The position numbers were made by a program, and so were the translations under genes. A stretch of 64,000 nt of DNA, taken from positions 1 to 64,000 of the forward strand of contig JAKVAZ010000019.1 of NCBI GenBank assembly GCA_022447225.1, written 5' to 3'. The DNA comes from Fuerstiella sp. (GTDB taxonomy: Bacteria; Planctomycetota; Planctomycetia; Planctomycetales; Planctomycetaceae). The notes beneath the pieces are model-generated. The model was not told the origin of the DNA and searched no databases. It worked only from the letters and a program-made list of their open reading frames with translations. Each line of letters begins with the position of its first letter. The first letter of the stretch is position 1. Positions 47,201-56,871 of the stretch are shown here, piece after piece.

Positions 47201-49921
47201 TCATGCGTTGACGGGAAAAATTGCATCCGGATCAAGCTCCAGCTGTCCGATCGCCTGCCGAAGTTGTTCCACTTCGACTGTGCCCATACGGGCAAGCCCC
47301 TGGAGGGCGGCATATGCAGTCGACTCTGCATCAATGCGGAAGTGGCGACGTAACTCGTCGCGAGTTTCACTGCGCCCAAATCCGTCTGTTCCCAAAACAA
47401 TGTATTGCCCGGGAACCCATTCACGAATCTGGTCGGCGACCAGCCGTACGTTGTCACTTGTGGAAACAAACGGTCCGTTGATACCGTCAAACATTGATTC
47501 CAGATAACTGACTCGAGGAGTTTCAGCGGGGTGCAGATCATTCCAGTGTCGACATTCCATTGCCTGCCGACGCAGTTCGCTGTAGCTCGTGACACTCCAG
47601 ACGTCTGAGCCGATTCCGAATTGATCTGACAGAATCTGCTGAGCCCTGATGGCACTCCGAAGAATCGGACCGCTGCCAAGCAGTTGAGGTCGGTGCTGCT
47701 GTCCGTCGGCGCTGTCCGTACTGCTGTAGCGGTACATTCCGTTGATGATGCCGTCGGTCAGGCCGTCAATCTCCGGCATTTTTGGCTGAGCATACGCTTC
47801 ATTGTACACACTCAGATAATAGAAGATTTCTTCACCTTCACCATACATACGACGCAGACCTTCCTGCACGATGACTGCCAGTTCGTAGCCCCAGGCCGGG
47901 TCGTAGGCCCGCAGTGTGGGGACCGTGGTGGCCATCAACTGACTGTGTCCGTCCTCGTGCTGCAGTCCTTCTCCATTGAGGGTCGTGCGACCTGATGTGC
48001 CGCCGCACAGGAAGCCCTTACAGCGGGAATCTGCTGCACACCAGATCAAATCTCCGACTCGCTGGAAGCCAAACATTGAGTAGTACACGTAGAACGGAAT
48101 CATATTCCTCCCAAGATCCGCATGCGCTGACCCGGCGGCAATGAATGACCCCATGGCACCGGCTTCATTGATACCCTCTTCCAGCAACTGACCGTCCCGG
48201 GATTCCTTGTAGAACATGGCGGAGATCGAGATCTTGTCCACCGGTTCGTACAGCTGTCCTTTACTGGAATAGATCCCGATCATTTTGAAGAGACCTTCCA
48301 TTCCGAATGTCCGGGCCTCATCCGGAATGATGGGTACGATTCGATCTTTCACACCTTTGTGACGAACCAGGCCTCGTATAATTGCGCCGAGCGTTCCGGT
48401 CGTCGAACCTTCATCACCGGAACTGCCCGGCAGGAGGCCTTTCGCCTGAAATACTTTGTCGTCAAGTGCCGGCACTTCGAGTCGTTCCTCAGTAGGATTT
48501 CGCTCGGGTACGAAACCTCCCAGGGTTTGGCGCTGCTTTCGAAGATAAACCATTTCCGGACTGTCGTCGGCCGGTTTGTAAAAGGGCACGTTGTCGACAT
48601 CGTCGTCGCTGATCGGAATGGAAAATCTTGTTCGGAAATTACGAAGTTCCTGTTCATTAATTTCCTTCTGATTGTGCGCGACATTGCGCCCTTCACCCGC
48701 TTCCCCAAGTCCGTAGCCTTTGACCGTTTTTGCCAGGATGACCGTGGGAGCCCCCTTGTGGTTCACGGCCGCCTGGTACGCTGCGTAGACTTTTTCCGGG
48801 TCGTGCCCGCCGCGACGAATCTTCTGCATCACTTCGTCATTGAGATGGTCGACCATCTTCAGGACGTCCGGATCTGCACCAAAGAAATGGCTGCGGATGT
48901 ATTCACCGGATGACACGGTGTACTTCTGGTACTCGCCGTCGACGACTTCGCCCATACGCTTGACGAGTTTTCCGTCGACGTCCGCGTCCAGCAGCGGATC
49001 CCAGTCAGCTCCCCAGATGACTTTAATCACGTTCCATCCGGCTCCCCGGAACGCAGCCTCCAGTTCCTGGATGATTTTTCCGTTGCCGCGAACCGGTCCG
49101 TCAAGCCGCTGCAGGTTACAGTTGATGACCCACGTGAGGTTGTCCAGTTTTTCGCGTGATGCAAGTGTGAGTGCACCCAGTGATTCGGGCTCATCGCATT
49201 CCCCGTCGCCCAGGAACGCCCACACACGGGACATTGATGTATCCATCTGTCCGCGATGTTCCATGTATCGCAGGAACCTTGCCTGGTAGATCGAACAGAT
49301 GGGACCGAGTCCCATCGAGACTGTGGGGAATTGCCAGAAATCGGGCATGAGCCACGGATGCGGATAACTGGACAGGCCTTCTCCGGCCGGCAGTTCCCGG
49401 CGAAAGTGTTCCAGGTGCGATTCATTGATACGTCCTTCCAGGAACGCACGAGCATACATGCCAGGGGAGGCGTGTCCCTGGAAGTAGACCATGTCACCGA
49501 GGTGTTTGTCCGTCTTTCCGTGGAAGAAATGATTCTGAGCGACTTCGTACAACGTGGCGGAGGACGCAAACGTAGAAATATGTCCTCCGAGTCCGTGGTG
49601 ATGCTTGTTTGCTCGATGGACCATTGCCATCGCATTCCAGCGTACGATGCTCTTGATCCGACGCTCAATCTCAAGGTCGCCCGGAAAACGCGGCTGCTCC
49701 GAGTGATGAATCGTGTTGATATACGGTGTGTTTGCGCTAAACGGGAGCTTGACGCCCTGCTGGTAAGCTCGCTCCTGAAGCTGGATCAGCAGCTCTTCCA
49801 GTTTATTGGATCCGTATCGATGCAGGATATCATCCAGTGAGTCGAACCACTCCTGCATCTCATTCGGATCAATTCCTGATTGGGCATCAGGATTGATGTC
49901 AACGACTGTCTGATTGACCAT
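47201..49921 (-). CDS. aceE: PDH E1, homodimeric type
   Basis: 906 residues from ATG 49921. Thiamine-diphosphate-dependent decarboxylation of pyruvate. The N-terminus MVNQTVVDINP aligns with E1; GHISTFASSATLYEVAQNHFF, WAFLGDGECDEPES (ThDP/Mg GDG motif), KTVKGYGLGEAGEGRN and DARTFGMEGLF-like regions follow. Chosen because a GGAAGAG site lies seven bases upstream; an ATG 57 bases further up lacks homology. First gene of the PDH operon. Confidence 0.97.
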   Translation of the reverse strand: MVNQTVVDINPDAQSGIDPNEMQEWFDSLDDILHRYGSNKLEELLIQLQERAYQQGVKLPFSANTPYINTIHHSEQPRFPGDLEIERRIKSIVRWNAMAMVHRANKHHHGLGGHISTFASSATLYEVAQNHFFHGKTDKHLGDMVYFQGHASPGMYARAFLEGRINESHLEHFRRELPAGEGLSSYPHPWLMPDFWQFPTVSMGLGPICSIYQARFLRYMEHRGQMDTSMSRVWAFLGDGECDEPESLGALTLASREKLDNLTWVINCNLQRLDGPVRGNGKIIQELEAAFRGAGWNVIKVIWGADWDPLLDADVDGKLVKRMGEVVDGEYQKYTVSSGEYIRSHFFGADPDVLKMVDHLNDEVMQKIRRGGHDPEKVYAAYQAAVNHKGAPTVILAKTVKGYGLGEAGEGRNVAHNQKEINEQELRNFRTRFSIPISDDDVDNVPFYKPADDSPEMVYLRKQRQTLGGFVPERNPTEERLEVPALDDKVFQAKGLLPGSSGDEGSTTGTLGAIIRGLVRHKGVKDRIVPIIPDEARTFGMEGLFKMIGIYSSKGQLYEPVDKISISAMFYKESRDGQLLEEGINEAGAMGSFIAAGSAHADLGRNMIPFYVYYSMFGFQRVGDLIWCAADSRCKGFLCGGTSGRTTLNGEGLQHEDGHSQLMATTVPTLRAYDPAWGYELAVIVQEGLRRMYGEGEEIFYYLSVYNEAYAQPKMPEIDGLTDGIINGMYRYSSTDSADGQQHRPQLLGSGPILRSAIRAQQILSDQFGIGSDVWSVTSYSELRRQAMECRHWNDLHPAETPRVSYLESMFDGINGPFVSTSDNVRLVADQIREWVPGQYIVLGTDGFGRSETRDELRRHFRIDAESTAYAALQGLARMGTVEVEQLRQAIGQLELDPDAIFPVNA

Positions 49922-50951
49922 CAATTGTCTCTTCCGTGCCCCAGGCATGCAAAAATAGCCTGGGTTGAATGGGGGCATGCAGACTCAATCGGAACCTGCG
50001 GGATGTTCGGGGAACAGGCACGCACGATCGTGCGGGTTGTGGGCGTCAGAGATCTGTCGCTGCAGACCACCGGAATTGTAGATGGAATCGGGCAACACGA
50101 CAAATCGGCACCACAGGGACAGACTGTCAGCCGGACAGATATCTCTACATAAATTCTGACGACGAGCCTGAATGTCGTCATCATCATCTATATCTGTCAT
50201 TCGTTGGGGACGTCCGTATTCTCAGAAATAGATATATTTCAGGACATTAGGCATGCTGATTGGTGATAATCGCCCAGGAAAGACGGATGAGCAGACCCGT
50301 TTTGCATGTGCGGAGTTTCCGCTAAGCAAGCTTCGCCACAAGGGTACGGCAACGTATCCTGGTCGCAGAGTTTGCAGGTCAGGAAAGGACAGGGGCTATC
50401 GTGCTGCGATCCGCAGCTGACAAATCCCGGGTCAGATCAGGAATTACCTCGTTTTCCTGACGCCGACGGGATTTGTCTCAGCAACGATACCGAATGTGGG
50501 CCCGCTGCCTGATGGTTTCTGTTCCAGGAGACAAAGGGAGATGCCGTTTCACTCCGAATTCACTCGGAAGCGAATAAGATAAACTCGATTGGGTGCCCTG
50601 CCGCTTTTACAGTATGGCATTAGACTTGATTCGTCTTTCTCGTTCAGGATCCACGAGTCCGGGTCTCCGCAGCACGATGTATCCGACGGAATGTCGTCGG
50701 ACCAGGTTCTTGCGGTACCGATGGGCGACCCGGCTGCTGAAGGAGGCGAAACGCGACATCCCGCTGAAACAGATATCTTCGGTGCAGGTAATGTGGCTGG
50801 GTCGGATGAAACTATGGATTGCAGTCGGTGGAGAAGTCGTGGTTGGATAGGCTCCCTGGATGAAAACAGTGCTACGGTCATGATCTAGAAGCATCGATAG
50901 CCGGCTACCGCAACGTCCGGACTGGTTATCGGAGACTGCGAGGGATGTCAG
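49922..50951. other. 1.03 kb gene-free region, aceE / DUF1501
   Basis: Several short frames on both strands, none recognisable; composition is mixed. Holds the 14-base palindrome 50021-50034 near the aceE start and a small GACGAC/GTCGTC inverted repeat near 50158-50179. A large gap for this genome, possibly the site of a lost gene. Confidence 0.35.
50021..50034. promoter_or_regulatory. 14-base palindrome upstream of the PDH operon
   Basis: CGCACGATCGTGCG is a perfect palindrome 100-113 bases upstream of the aceE start. Several such palindromes are expected by chance in 64 kb, so only its position is suggestive of an operator. Confidence 0.25.
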
Positions 50952-52316
50952 ATGGATCAACCAGGCTGCAGCGGACCGGTGAGAAGACGTGAGTTTATGC
51001 GGGTGGGAACGCTTGCACTGGGCGGAATCACGTTGCCGACTCTGCTGCAACTTCGGGCCGGAGCCGGATCTCCGAATTGTGATACCTCGGTGATTTTGTT
51101 TTGGATGTGGGGTGGTCCCAGTCAGCTGGAAACGTGGGATATGAAACCTGATGCTCCCAGTGATTATCGAGGGCCGCTGCATCCGATTTCCACCAATGTG
51201 CCCGGGATCGATGTCTGCGAATACATGCCGCTGCAGGCACAAATTGCTGAAAAATTTTCGATCATTCGTTCGTTGCATCACGAGATGTCGGCTCACAACG
51301 ATGGCAGCATTGAGATGCTGACCGGCAAGACTCCCGTGGTTCCGGACCCGACGTCTCAGGCCAGGTCGCAGCATCCTGATTTTGGCATGATTGCCAGTCG
51401 ACTTCGTGGGGCACGCCGTGATGGAATGCCACAATATGTTGGCGTGCAAAAGGCGCCGTTTATGACCAATCCCGGATATCTGGGTGTTAGTCACCGTGCT
51501 TTTGAAACAGGTGACCCGTCCCGACCGAATTTCGCCCCCCCCAATCTGACGCTTGCTGCGGGTGTCAATAATCAGCGACTCGATGATCGCAGGAGTCTGT
51601 TACAGCAATTCGATCATTTTCGGGCGGTCCGTGATCAGGCCGGTTACGGAGCAGATAGATTTCGAGATGCGGCGTTCAGTATTTTGACGAGTCCCCGGGT
51701 GGCCGACGCTTTTGATTTGAGTAGAGAGTCTCCCAAAGTTCGGGAACGTTACGGACATCACCGCTGGGGGCAAAGCTGTCTGCTGGCCAGGCGGCTTGCT
51801 GAGTCCGGAGTGGCCGTAATTAACATCGACGCGACGGCTCCTAATAATACCACAAAGCATTTCAGCTGGGATGACCATGCGGGAGCGTTTCATCTGGATT
51901 ATGCTCAGCGCGAACGACTGCCGCAGATGGACCAGGCACTGACGGCATTAATCAACGATCTGTTCAGCCGCGGACTGCACCGGAATGTGATGGTCGTTGC
52001 CTGCGGTGAATTTGGTCGAACTCCCCGAGTCACTCATGCCGCCAAAAATTTCTCAAATCAAATCGGACTGGGACGAGATCACTGGCCGAATTCGTTCAGT
52101 GCACTGATTTCCGGTGGTGGACTGCGGATGGGGCAGGTTGTTGGTCAGACCAGTTCCAAATCCGAATATCCCATGCATGATCCGGTGACGCCCCAGGATC
52201 TGCTGGCGACCGTGTACCGACACCTGGGAATCGACTGTGGGCACGAGTTCACAGATTTATCGGGTCGCCCGGTTCCGGTGCTTTCCGGAGGCTCACCGAT
52301 CTCCCAGTTGTTGTGA
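50952..52316 (+). CDS. DUF1501 (sulfatase-like) exported protein
   Basis: 454 residues. Twin-arginine signal: RRREFMRVG followed by a hydrophobic TLALGGITLPTLLQL. DUF1501 alkaline-phosphatase-like domain: ILFWMWGGPSQLETWDMKPD, RSLHHEMSAHNDGSIEMLTG, VMVVACGEFGRTPRV, LGRDHWPNSFSALISGGGLRMG and PVTPQDLLATVYRHLGID. Very common in planctomycetes, usually paired with a DUF1553/DUF1549 gene; that partner is missing upstream, where a 1 kb gene-free stretch lies. Substrate unknown. Confidence 0.93.
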   Translation: MDQPGCSGPVRRREFMRVGTLALGGITLPTLLQLRAGAGSPNCDTSVILFWMWGGPSQLETWDMKPDAPSDYRGPLHPISTNVPGIDVCEYMPLQAQIAEKFSIIRSLHHEMSAHNDGSIEMLTGKTPVVPDPTSQARSQHPDFGMIASRLRGARRDGMPQYVGVQKAPFMTNPGYLGVSHRAFETGDPSRPNFAPPNLTLAAGVNNQRLDDRRSLLQQFDHFRAVRDQAGYGADRFRDAAFSILTSPRVADAFDLSRESPKVRERYGHHRWGQSCLLARRLAESGVAVINIDATAPNNTTKHFSWDDHAGAFHLDYAQRERLPQMDQALTALINDLFSRGLHRNVMVVACGEFGRTPRVTHAAKNFSNQIGLGRDHWPNSFSALISGGGLRMGQVVGQTSSKSEYPMHDPVTPQDLLATVYRHLGIDCGHEFTDLSGRPVPVLSGGSPISQLL

Positions 52317-52366
52317 TCGATTCTGTTGACGATAACGATTGAGACCGAACGGTTCTGCAGAGTGGA

Positions 52367-53440
52367 TTAAGCTGCATAGAAAGCTGTCTTGTCACGGTCA
52401 AGTTCGATGCCATGACCGGGCCGATCGGGAGCGATCGCAAATCCGTCCTCGAAGCGAACGGGGTCCACCGCAATTTCATTCCAGATGATGTCGGAAAACT
52501 CCATGCAAAGGCATTCCGGCAGGCTCGCGGCAAGGTGAACTCCCAGTTCCAGTACCGTGTTACCCAGTGAAACCGGCACGCCGTAGTCGGCAGCCAGCCA
52601 CGCGGCGGCACGGGTGGTGCTGACGGAATCATGCACGTTGAGCACATCCACAGCGTTGTGTTCCAGCAGTCGACGTTTGCCGGAATATCCAAGATATTCA
52701 CCCGTGTTGATCCGAGTGAACGGCAACTCTGTACAGAGTGTGGAATAACCCGCGTAGTCGTCTCGCGTAATCGGATCTTCTATCCAGAAAATGTCGTGTC
52801 CGGCATCGTGGTAGGTGTTCAGTCGAATCAGCGTTTCTTTGACGGTCCACGCTTCATTGGCATCAACCATGATTCGAACATCGGCACCCATTACGTCCTT
52901 TACAATTGCCAGTCGCCGGAGATCCCATTCGATATCCGGGTGACCGACTTTTGTCTTCACTGCGTTCGTGAACCCCAGTTGGTGAAATCTTTCCAGCTTG
53001 CTCCTGAACTGTCGATCGTCGAGGTGAAAATCCAGGGTACTTGCGTATGCCGGAACCCGGGGATTCTCACCACCCAGAATTTTGTACAGGGGTTGATCCT
53101 GTTGTTTTGCGATCAGGTCCCACAACGCGGTTTCCACGGCGGTTGTCAGGTATCCACCGCCCACGTTTCCTCCGCGTGGTCGTGTCATTCGCTGAGCCAG
53201 ACCAATGGGCTGCTCGTCCTTAAGACTCGGCCAGATGCCGTAGTCAAACTGTATGTTGAGATCCGTGAGACTCGCTGTCGGTATTCCCTGCTGAATCTGA
53301 AAGCCAACGCCGGACCGGCCGGAGTCCGAATGGAGTTCCACGACCGTCATCCAGTGATCCACAAATCGCACCTGAGAGTCGCCGATCGGTTCTCGCAGGG
53401 GCAAATGGAGACGATGAAGTGTGTAATCAGTGATCATCAT
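52367..53440 (-). CDS. Enolase-superfamily enzyme (mandelate racemase/muconate-lactonising group)
   Basis: 357 residues. Barrel acid-base lysines in AVKTKVG (Lys162, Lys164), metal ligands Asp193 (VDANEAW), Glu221 (WIEDPI) and Glu248 (NTGEYLG), and a late His298 (LGVHLAASLP) in GNTVLELG. This set suits a racemase/epimerase or a dehydratase; the K-x-K motif is typical of the MLE/MR branch that includes dipeptide epimerases and racemases. Substrate not determinable. Convergent with the DUF1501 gene. Confidence 0.88.
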   Translation of the reverse strand: MMITDYTLHRLHLPLREPIGDSQVRFVDHWMTVVELHSDSGRSGVGFQIQQGIPTASLTDLNIQFDYGIWPSLKDEQPIGLAQRMTRPRGGNVGGGYLTTAVETALWDLIAKQQDQPLYKILGGENPRVPAYASTLDFHLDDRQFRSKLERFHQLGFTNAVKTKVGHPDIEWDLRRLAIVKDVMGADVRIMVDANEAWTVKETLIRLNTYHDAGHDIFWIEDPITRDDYAGYSTLCTELPFTRINTGEYLGYSGKRRLLEHNAVDVLNVHDSVSTTRAAAWLAADYGVPVSLGNTVLELGVHLAASLPECLCMEFSDIIWNEIAVDPVRFEDGFAIAPDRPGHGIELDRDKTAFYAA

Positions 53441-53584
53441 GGATTTCTTTGCACTGCAAAAGCTGTTCTGAGACGAGTCGCAGCCGGAAACGTGTCGATT
53501 GCGGTACGCACCGTTGAATGATTCAGGACTGATGAACTCATTCAGCAGTGCATCGTACCGGGGGTCGGGTGCTGATGTACCTGC

Positions 53585-55036
53585 CTAAGATGAAAAGAAT
53601 GCGACCAGTGTCTGGACGCCGAGTGCTGTCATTGTAATGCCTGCAATGAGTGTGACCGCCCACAGGCCTCGATTCATTCTCAGACGCGGCGGCAATCTCG
53701 TTGCGTCGGTCCACAGCATTGCGAGACACCACAATCCGCACAATGTTGCTCCACCAATCACCGCACCAAACGTCATTTTACCCAGAACGTTTCCGGCGAT
53801 CCCTTCGGGCAGCCAGATCATAATGATCCCGCCTCCGAAACAAAATGCCACTGTTCCGTTTTGCCATGCACGAAGATGTCCGGACTGCGTCCACCTGGGC
53901 AGCAGTGCCCGCGCACTTTCCACAACGGTGTAGCGATAAATTTCAAATGCACCGTATAAGGTTCCGATGAAAGCCATAAACACGCCGGCTCTGTACAGCC
54001 AGCGAAGCTGCGGATGTACCTGAGTGAGAAATGACTCCTGCTGACTCAACAGCATGTTATCGTCGGGAATTTTGTGAGCAGAATGCAGCAGCAGGGCTCC
54101 CAGTGCGGCGAAAAGCAGTGTGACCAGAACCACGCTGGTAAACGACACCACGGTGTCCAGCAGTGCAGCCCGTGTCCATGTTCTTGCCCAGGTGACCTGC
54201 TGATCGCTGAGAGTCTCCAGCGTTTCGCGGGGAGCTCCTTCGGTGCCGGAGAGTCCCCATTTTTTTTTGCGGAGCATCCCCACGTATCCCAGGTAGTCGT
54301 ATGTGCCGCCGCCAACGGCACCCAGATACAGTGCCACTTCCAGCCACGGGCTGCGGCCACGAAATCCCTCATACGTTTTTTCAACCCAGGGTTGGTAATC
54401 CGGAACGGACGGAACAAACAATCCCGAGAGGAATCCCGTAGACGTTGGCTGGCACATCATGATGGAAATCACAGAACTGAGCACGATGAGACCGATGACA
54501 AATGCTGATACGCGTTCCAGCGTTTGCTGACTGGAACTCAGTGCCAGTGCAAGGCATGTTGTGAGAACGGCCGTGGCCCAAAAATTATTCCAGAACTCGA
54601 ATCCGCCGAACGGACCAACCGCAGTGTCATTGCTGGAAATACCGGTGAGTTCCCTCACATAACCGCCGAGGATCTCTGAGATTGCCGAAAACGCCAGTGG
54701 CATTACCATGACGGTGGGCAAAGCGATCAGCAGTGGAAACCATGACGGTGGACCAGGCAGTGATTTCCAGCTGACCATGGGATGTTCACCCGTCAGGGTA
54801 ATGTGACGTGCTGCCACATAGACCTGCACTCCCTTGAACACTCCGGCAAGCAGAAAACACCACAACAACTGGTATCCAAACACGGCGCCACTGCGTGAAG
54901 CCACCACCAGTTCACCGCTGCCGATTGTGACAGACGCAATAATCAATCCGGGGCCGACAAATGTGAGAACGCTCCGGAAGTTAAGCGAACTGAGACGCTG
55001 TGGTGGTTCAGGGAATAAGTCATTCGTTTGTGTCAA
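53585..55036 (-). CDS. Nramp-family transporter lacking the canonical metal-site motifs
   Basis: 483 residues with about 11 helices. Opening LTFVGPGLIIASVTIGSGELVVASRSGA aligns with Nramp helix 1, but the DPGN metal-binding motif is replaced by GSGE. In helix 6, the MPH motif is replaced by a GGGTYDY-like segment. Family assignment rests on overall pattern and the GPG opening. Typical of Nramp-related branches whose substrate differs; Mn/Fe transport cannot be assumed. Divergent from the M81 gene with a 100-base shared upstream region. Confidence 0.8.
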   Translation of the reverse strand: MTQTNDLFPEPPQRLSSLNFRSVLTFVGPGLIIASVTIGSGELVVASRSGAVFGYQLLWCFLLAGVFKGVQVYVAARHITLTGEHPMVSWKSLPGPPSWFPLLIALPTVMVMPLAFSAISEILGGYVRELTGISSNDTAVGPFGGFEFWNNFWATAVLTTCLALALSSSQQTLERVSAFVIGLIVLSSVISIMMCQPTSTGFLSGLFVPSVPDYQPWVEKTYEGFRGRSPWLEVALYLGAVGGGTYDYLGYVGMLRKKKWGLSGTEGAPRETLETLSDQQVTWARTWTRAALLDTVVSFTSVVLVTLLFAALGALLLHSAHKIPDDNMLLSQQESFLTQVHPQLRWLYRAGVFMAFIGTLYGAFEIYRYTVVESARALLPRWTQSGHLRAWQNGTVAFCFGGGIIMIWLPEGIAGNVLGKMTFGAVIGGATLCGLWCLAMLWTDATRLPPRLRMNRGLWAVTLIAGITMTALGVQTLVAFFSS

Positions 55037-55136
55037 GATGCCGCCCCAACGGAATACGCCTTCGATTTCATCCTGTATGATAACCCGTGCCGGTCCGGTT
55101 TTCGTCCGGTTTGAGCAAAGAGAAGTCGATTGGTCA

Positions 55137-56642
55137 ATGATGAATACAACTCAACGTATCGCTATAGGCGGGATTCTGACGGAGTGCAATCATCTGGGCG
55201 GTCTGCCTATCGAAATAGCCGTCTACGAAGATTCCGGGCTGTATCGTGATGATGAAGTTCTGCAGCTGACGTCCAGTGTCGTGGGTGGCATGCTGGCTGA
55301 ACTTTCCGAAGCAGGTGCTGAACCCGTGCCTCTGATTTATGCGTCGGCATGTGCCGCCGGTCCAATCACTCAGGAGTGCTACAGACAGTTGCGCAGCGAA
55401 TGGCTCGAGCGGCTCCGTGCCTCACTGCCTGTCGACGGAGTATTGCTGCCACTCCACGGGGCCGCCCTGGCCGAAGGTGTGGATGATCCGGAGGGCGACA
55501 TGATTGAGGCAGCCCGCCGGCTTGTTGGTCCCGATGTCCCCATCGTGGTTACCCTGGATCTGCACGCTCATGTGACCCAGCAAATGGTCCGTCATGCGGA
55601 CGGGTTGCTGGCCTGGGAAACCTATCCTCATCATGACCAGTTTTCCACGGGACAGCGGGGCGTGCGTCTGCTGCTGGACATACTTGCCGGTCGTTGCCGT
55701 CCGACAATGGCGATGGCGAAGGTACCTGTCCTCACCAGTGCCATTCACGGTTCGACACTGGATGACGACCCGTTTGCGGATCTGATGCGATTCACAAAGT
55801 CACTGGAGCAGCGTGACCGTGTGCTTTCCACCAGCCTGTTCCTGCTGCATGCGTATATGGATTGTGAAAATATGGGCAGTGGCGGCTTGGTTATTACTGA
55901 CGATGACCCGAAACTGGCAGAGAGTCTGGCGACAGAGATTGCACAGCGATACTGGGAACGACGACATGATCTGGAACCGAAAACTGTGTCGCCCAGGGAT
56001 GCGATCGAAGCTGGAATGAGTATTGATGGTGGCCCGGTGATTCTTGTTGAAACGGCAGATTGTTGTGGAGGCGGAGCAGCCGGAGACAGCATTGCAGCAT
56101 TGTCAGCGCTGGTGGACAGCGGCACGGATGAATTTTCCATTGTGCCGCTTGTTGATCCGGATGCGGCGGCGGTGTGCCACGCGTCAGGAACAGGGGCGAA
56201 AATCTCCCTGGAACTCGGCCACAAGCTCGATCCTCGCTGGGGAAATTCGCGGAAATTCGATGGTGAAATAGAAAGTCTGCTTGACGGCAGGTTTGTTTAC
56301 ACGGGAGGTCAGTGGGAAGGACATCAGGAACACATGGGGCCAACTGCTGTCTTTCGAATCGGAGCCGTTCGGGTTCTTGTGATGAGCCGGGCAACTTACG
56401 ACTGGGCCGATGAGCAGTTTCGCGCCGCAGATCTCAACCCGGTCGATGCAAAATTTATTGTGGTAAAGAATCCCATGAATTACCGGGTGGCCTATGGGGA
56501 CGTTGCCAGGCAGGTGATCATACTGGACACGCCTGGTCCAACTCCTCCCACCCTGAAACACGTCCGATACAAAAAAATCAATGGACCTTATTTCCCTGCC
56601 AATGCTGAAATTCCAGGACTTCAGCCGACACTTCTGCAGTGA
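55137..56642 (+). CDS. M81 family metallopeptidase (MlrC-like)
   Basis: 501 residues from ATG 55137 (a second ATG at 55140). Start of the family: IAIGGILTECNHLGG. VPLIYASACAAGPIT, VDGVLLPLHGAALAEGVDDPEGD, VVTLDLHAHVT (metal histidines), and VILVETADCCGGGAAGDS follow; the C-terminal MlrC domain includes MGPTAVFRIGAVRVLVMS and FIVVKNPMNYRVAY. Named for the microcystin-degrading MlrC, but the family is large and most members act on unknown substrates. The frame stays open upstream to 54834 but overlaps the Nramp gene. Confidence 0.92.
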   Translation: MMNTTQRIAIGGILTECNHLGGLPIEIAVYEDSGLYRDDEVLQLTSSVVGGMLAELSEAGAEPVPLIYASACAAGPITQECYRQLRSEWLERLRASLPVDGVLLPLHGAALAEGVDDPEGDMIEAARRLVGPDVPIVVTLDLHAHVTQQMVRHADGLLAWETYPHHDQFSTGQRGVRLLLDILAGRCRPTMAMAKVPVLTSAIHGSTLDDDPFADLMRFTKSLEQRDRVLSTSLFLLHAYMDCENMGSGGLVITDDDPKLAESLATEIAQRYWERRHDLEPKTVSPRDAIEAGMSIDGGPVILVETADCCGGGAAGDSIAALSALVDSGTDEFSIVPLVDPDAAAVCHASGTGAKISLELGHKLDPRWGNSRKFDGEIESLLDGRFVYTGGQWEGHQEHMGPTAVFRIGAVRVLVMSRATYDWADEQFRAADLNPVDAKFIVVKNPMNYRVAYGDVARQVIILDTPGPTPPTLKHVRYKKINGPYFPANAEIPGLQPTLLQ

Positions 56643-56871
56643 CGGGGTTTCATTTGCAGCAGGTCCCAGACTCTTTTTGAACAGCTCCGTGTTCGATCGC
56701 GTAACACGAAGATACATAACAGCCAGTATCTGCCGAACTGCAGCGTGGATTAGCGGCCGGGCTCAGGAGTGTTGTCATTTTGGGCCTGAGTTCGCGGGCA
56801 TGACTGATGATCGCCCCGCCCTGCGGCACAATTCGAATACAAATACAAAGTCAGTCACAGTTGAAAATTGA

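Noticed and set aside
50607-51494. 295-codon open frame on the minus strand
   Set aside because: More than half lies opposite the DUF1501 gene; Arg/Ser-rich translation without family likeness.
52631-53521. 296-codon open frame on the plus strand
   Set aside because: Shadow of the enolase-superfamily gene, whose catalytic residues are all visible on the other strand.
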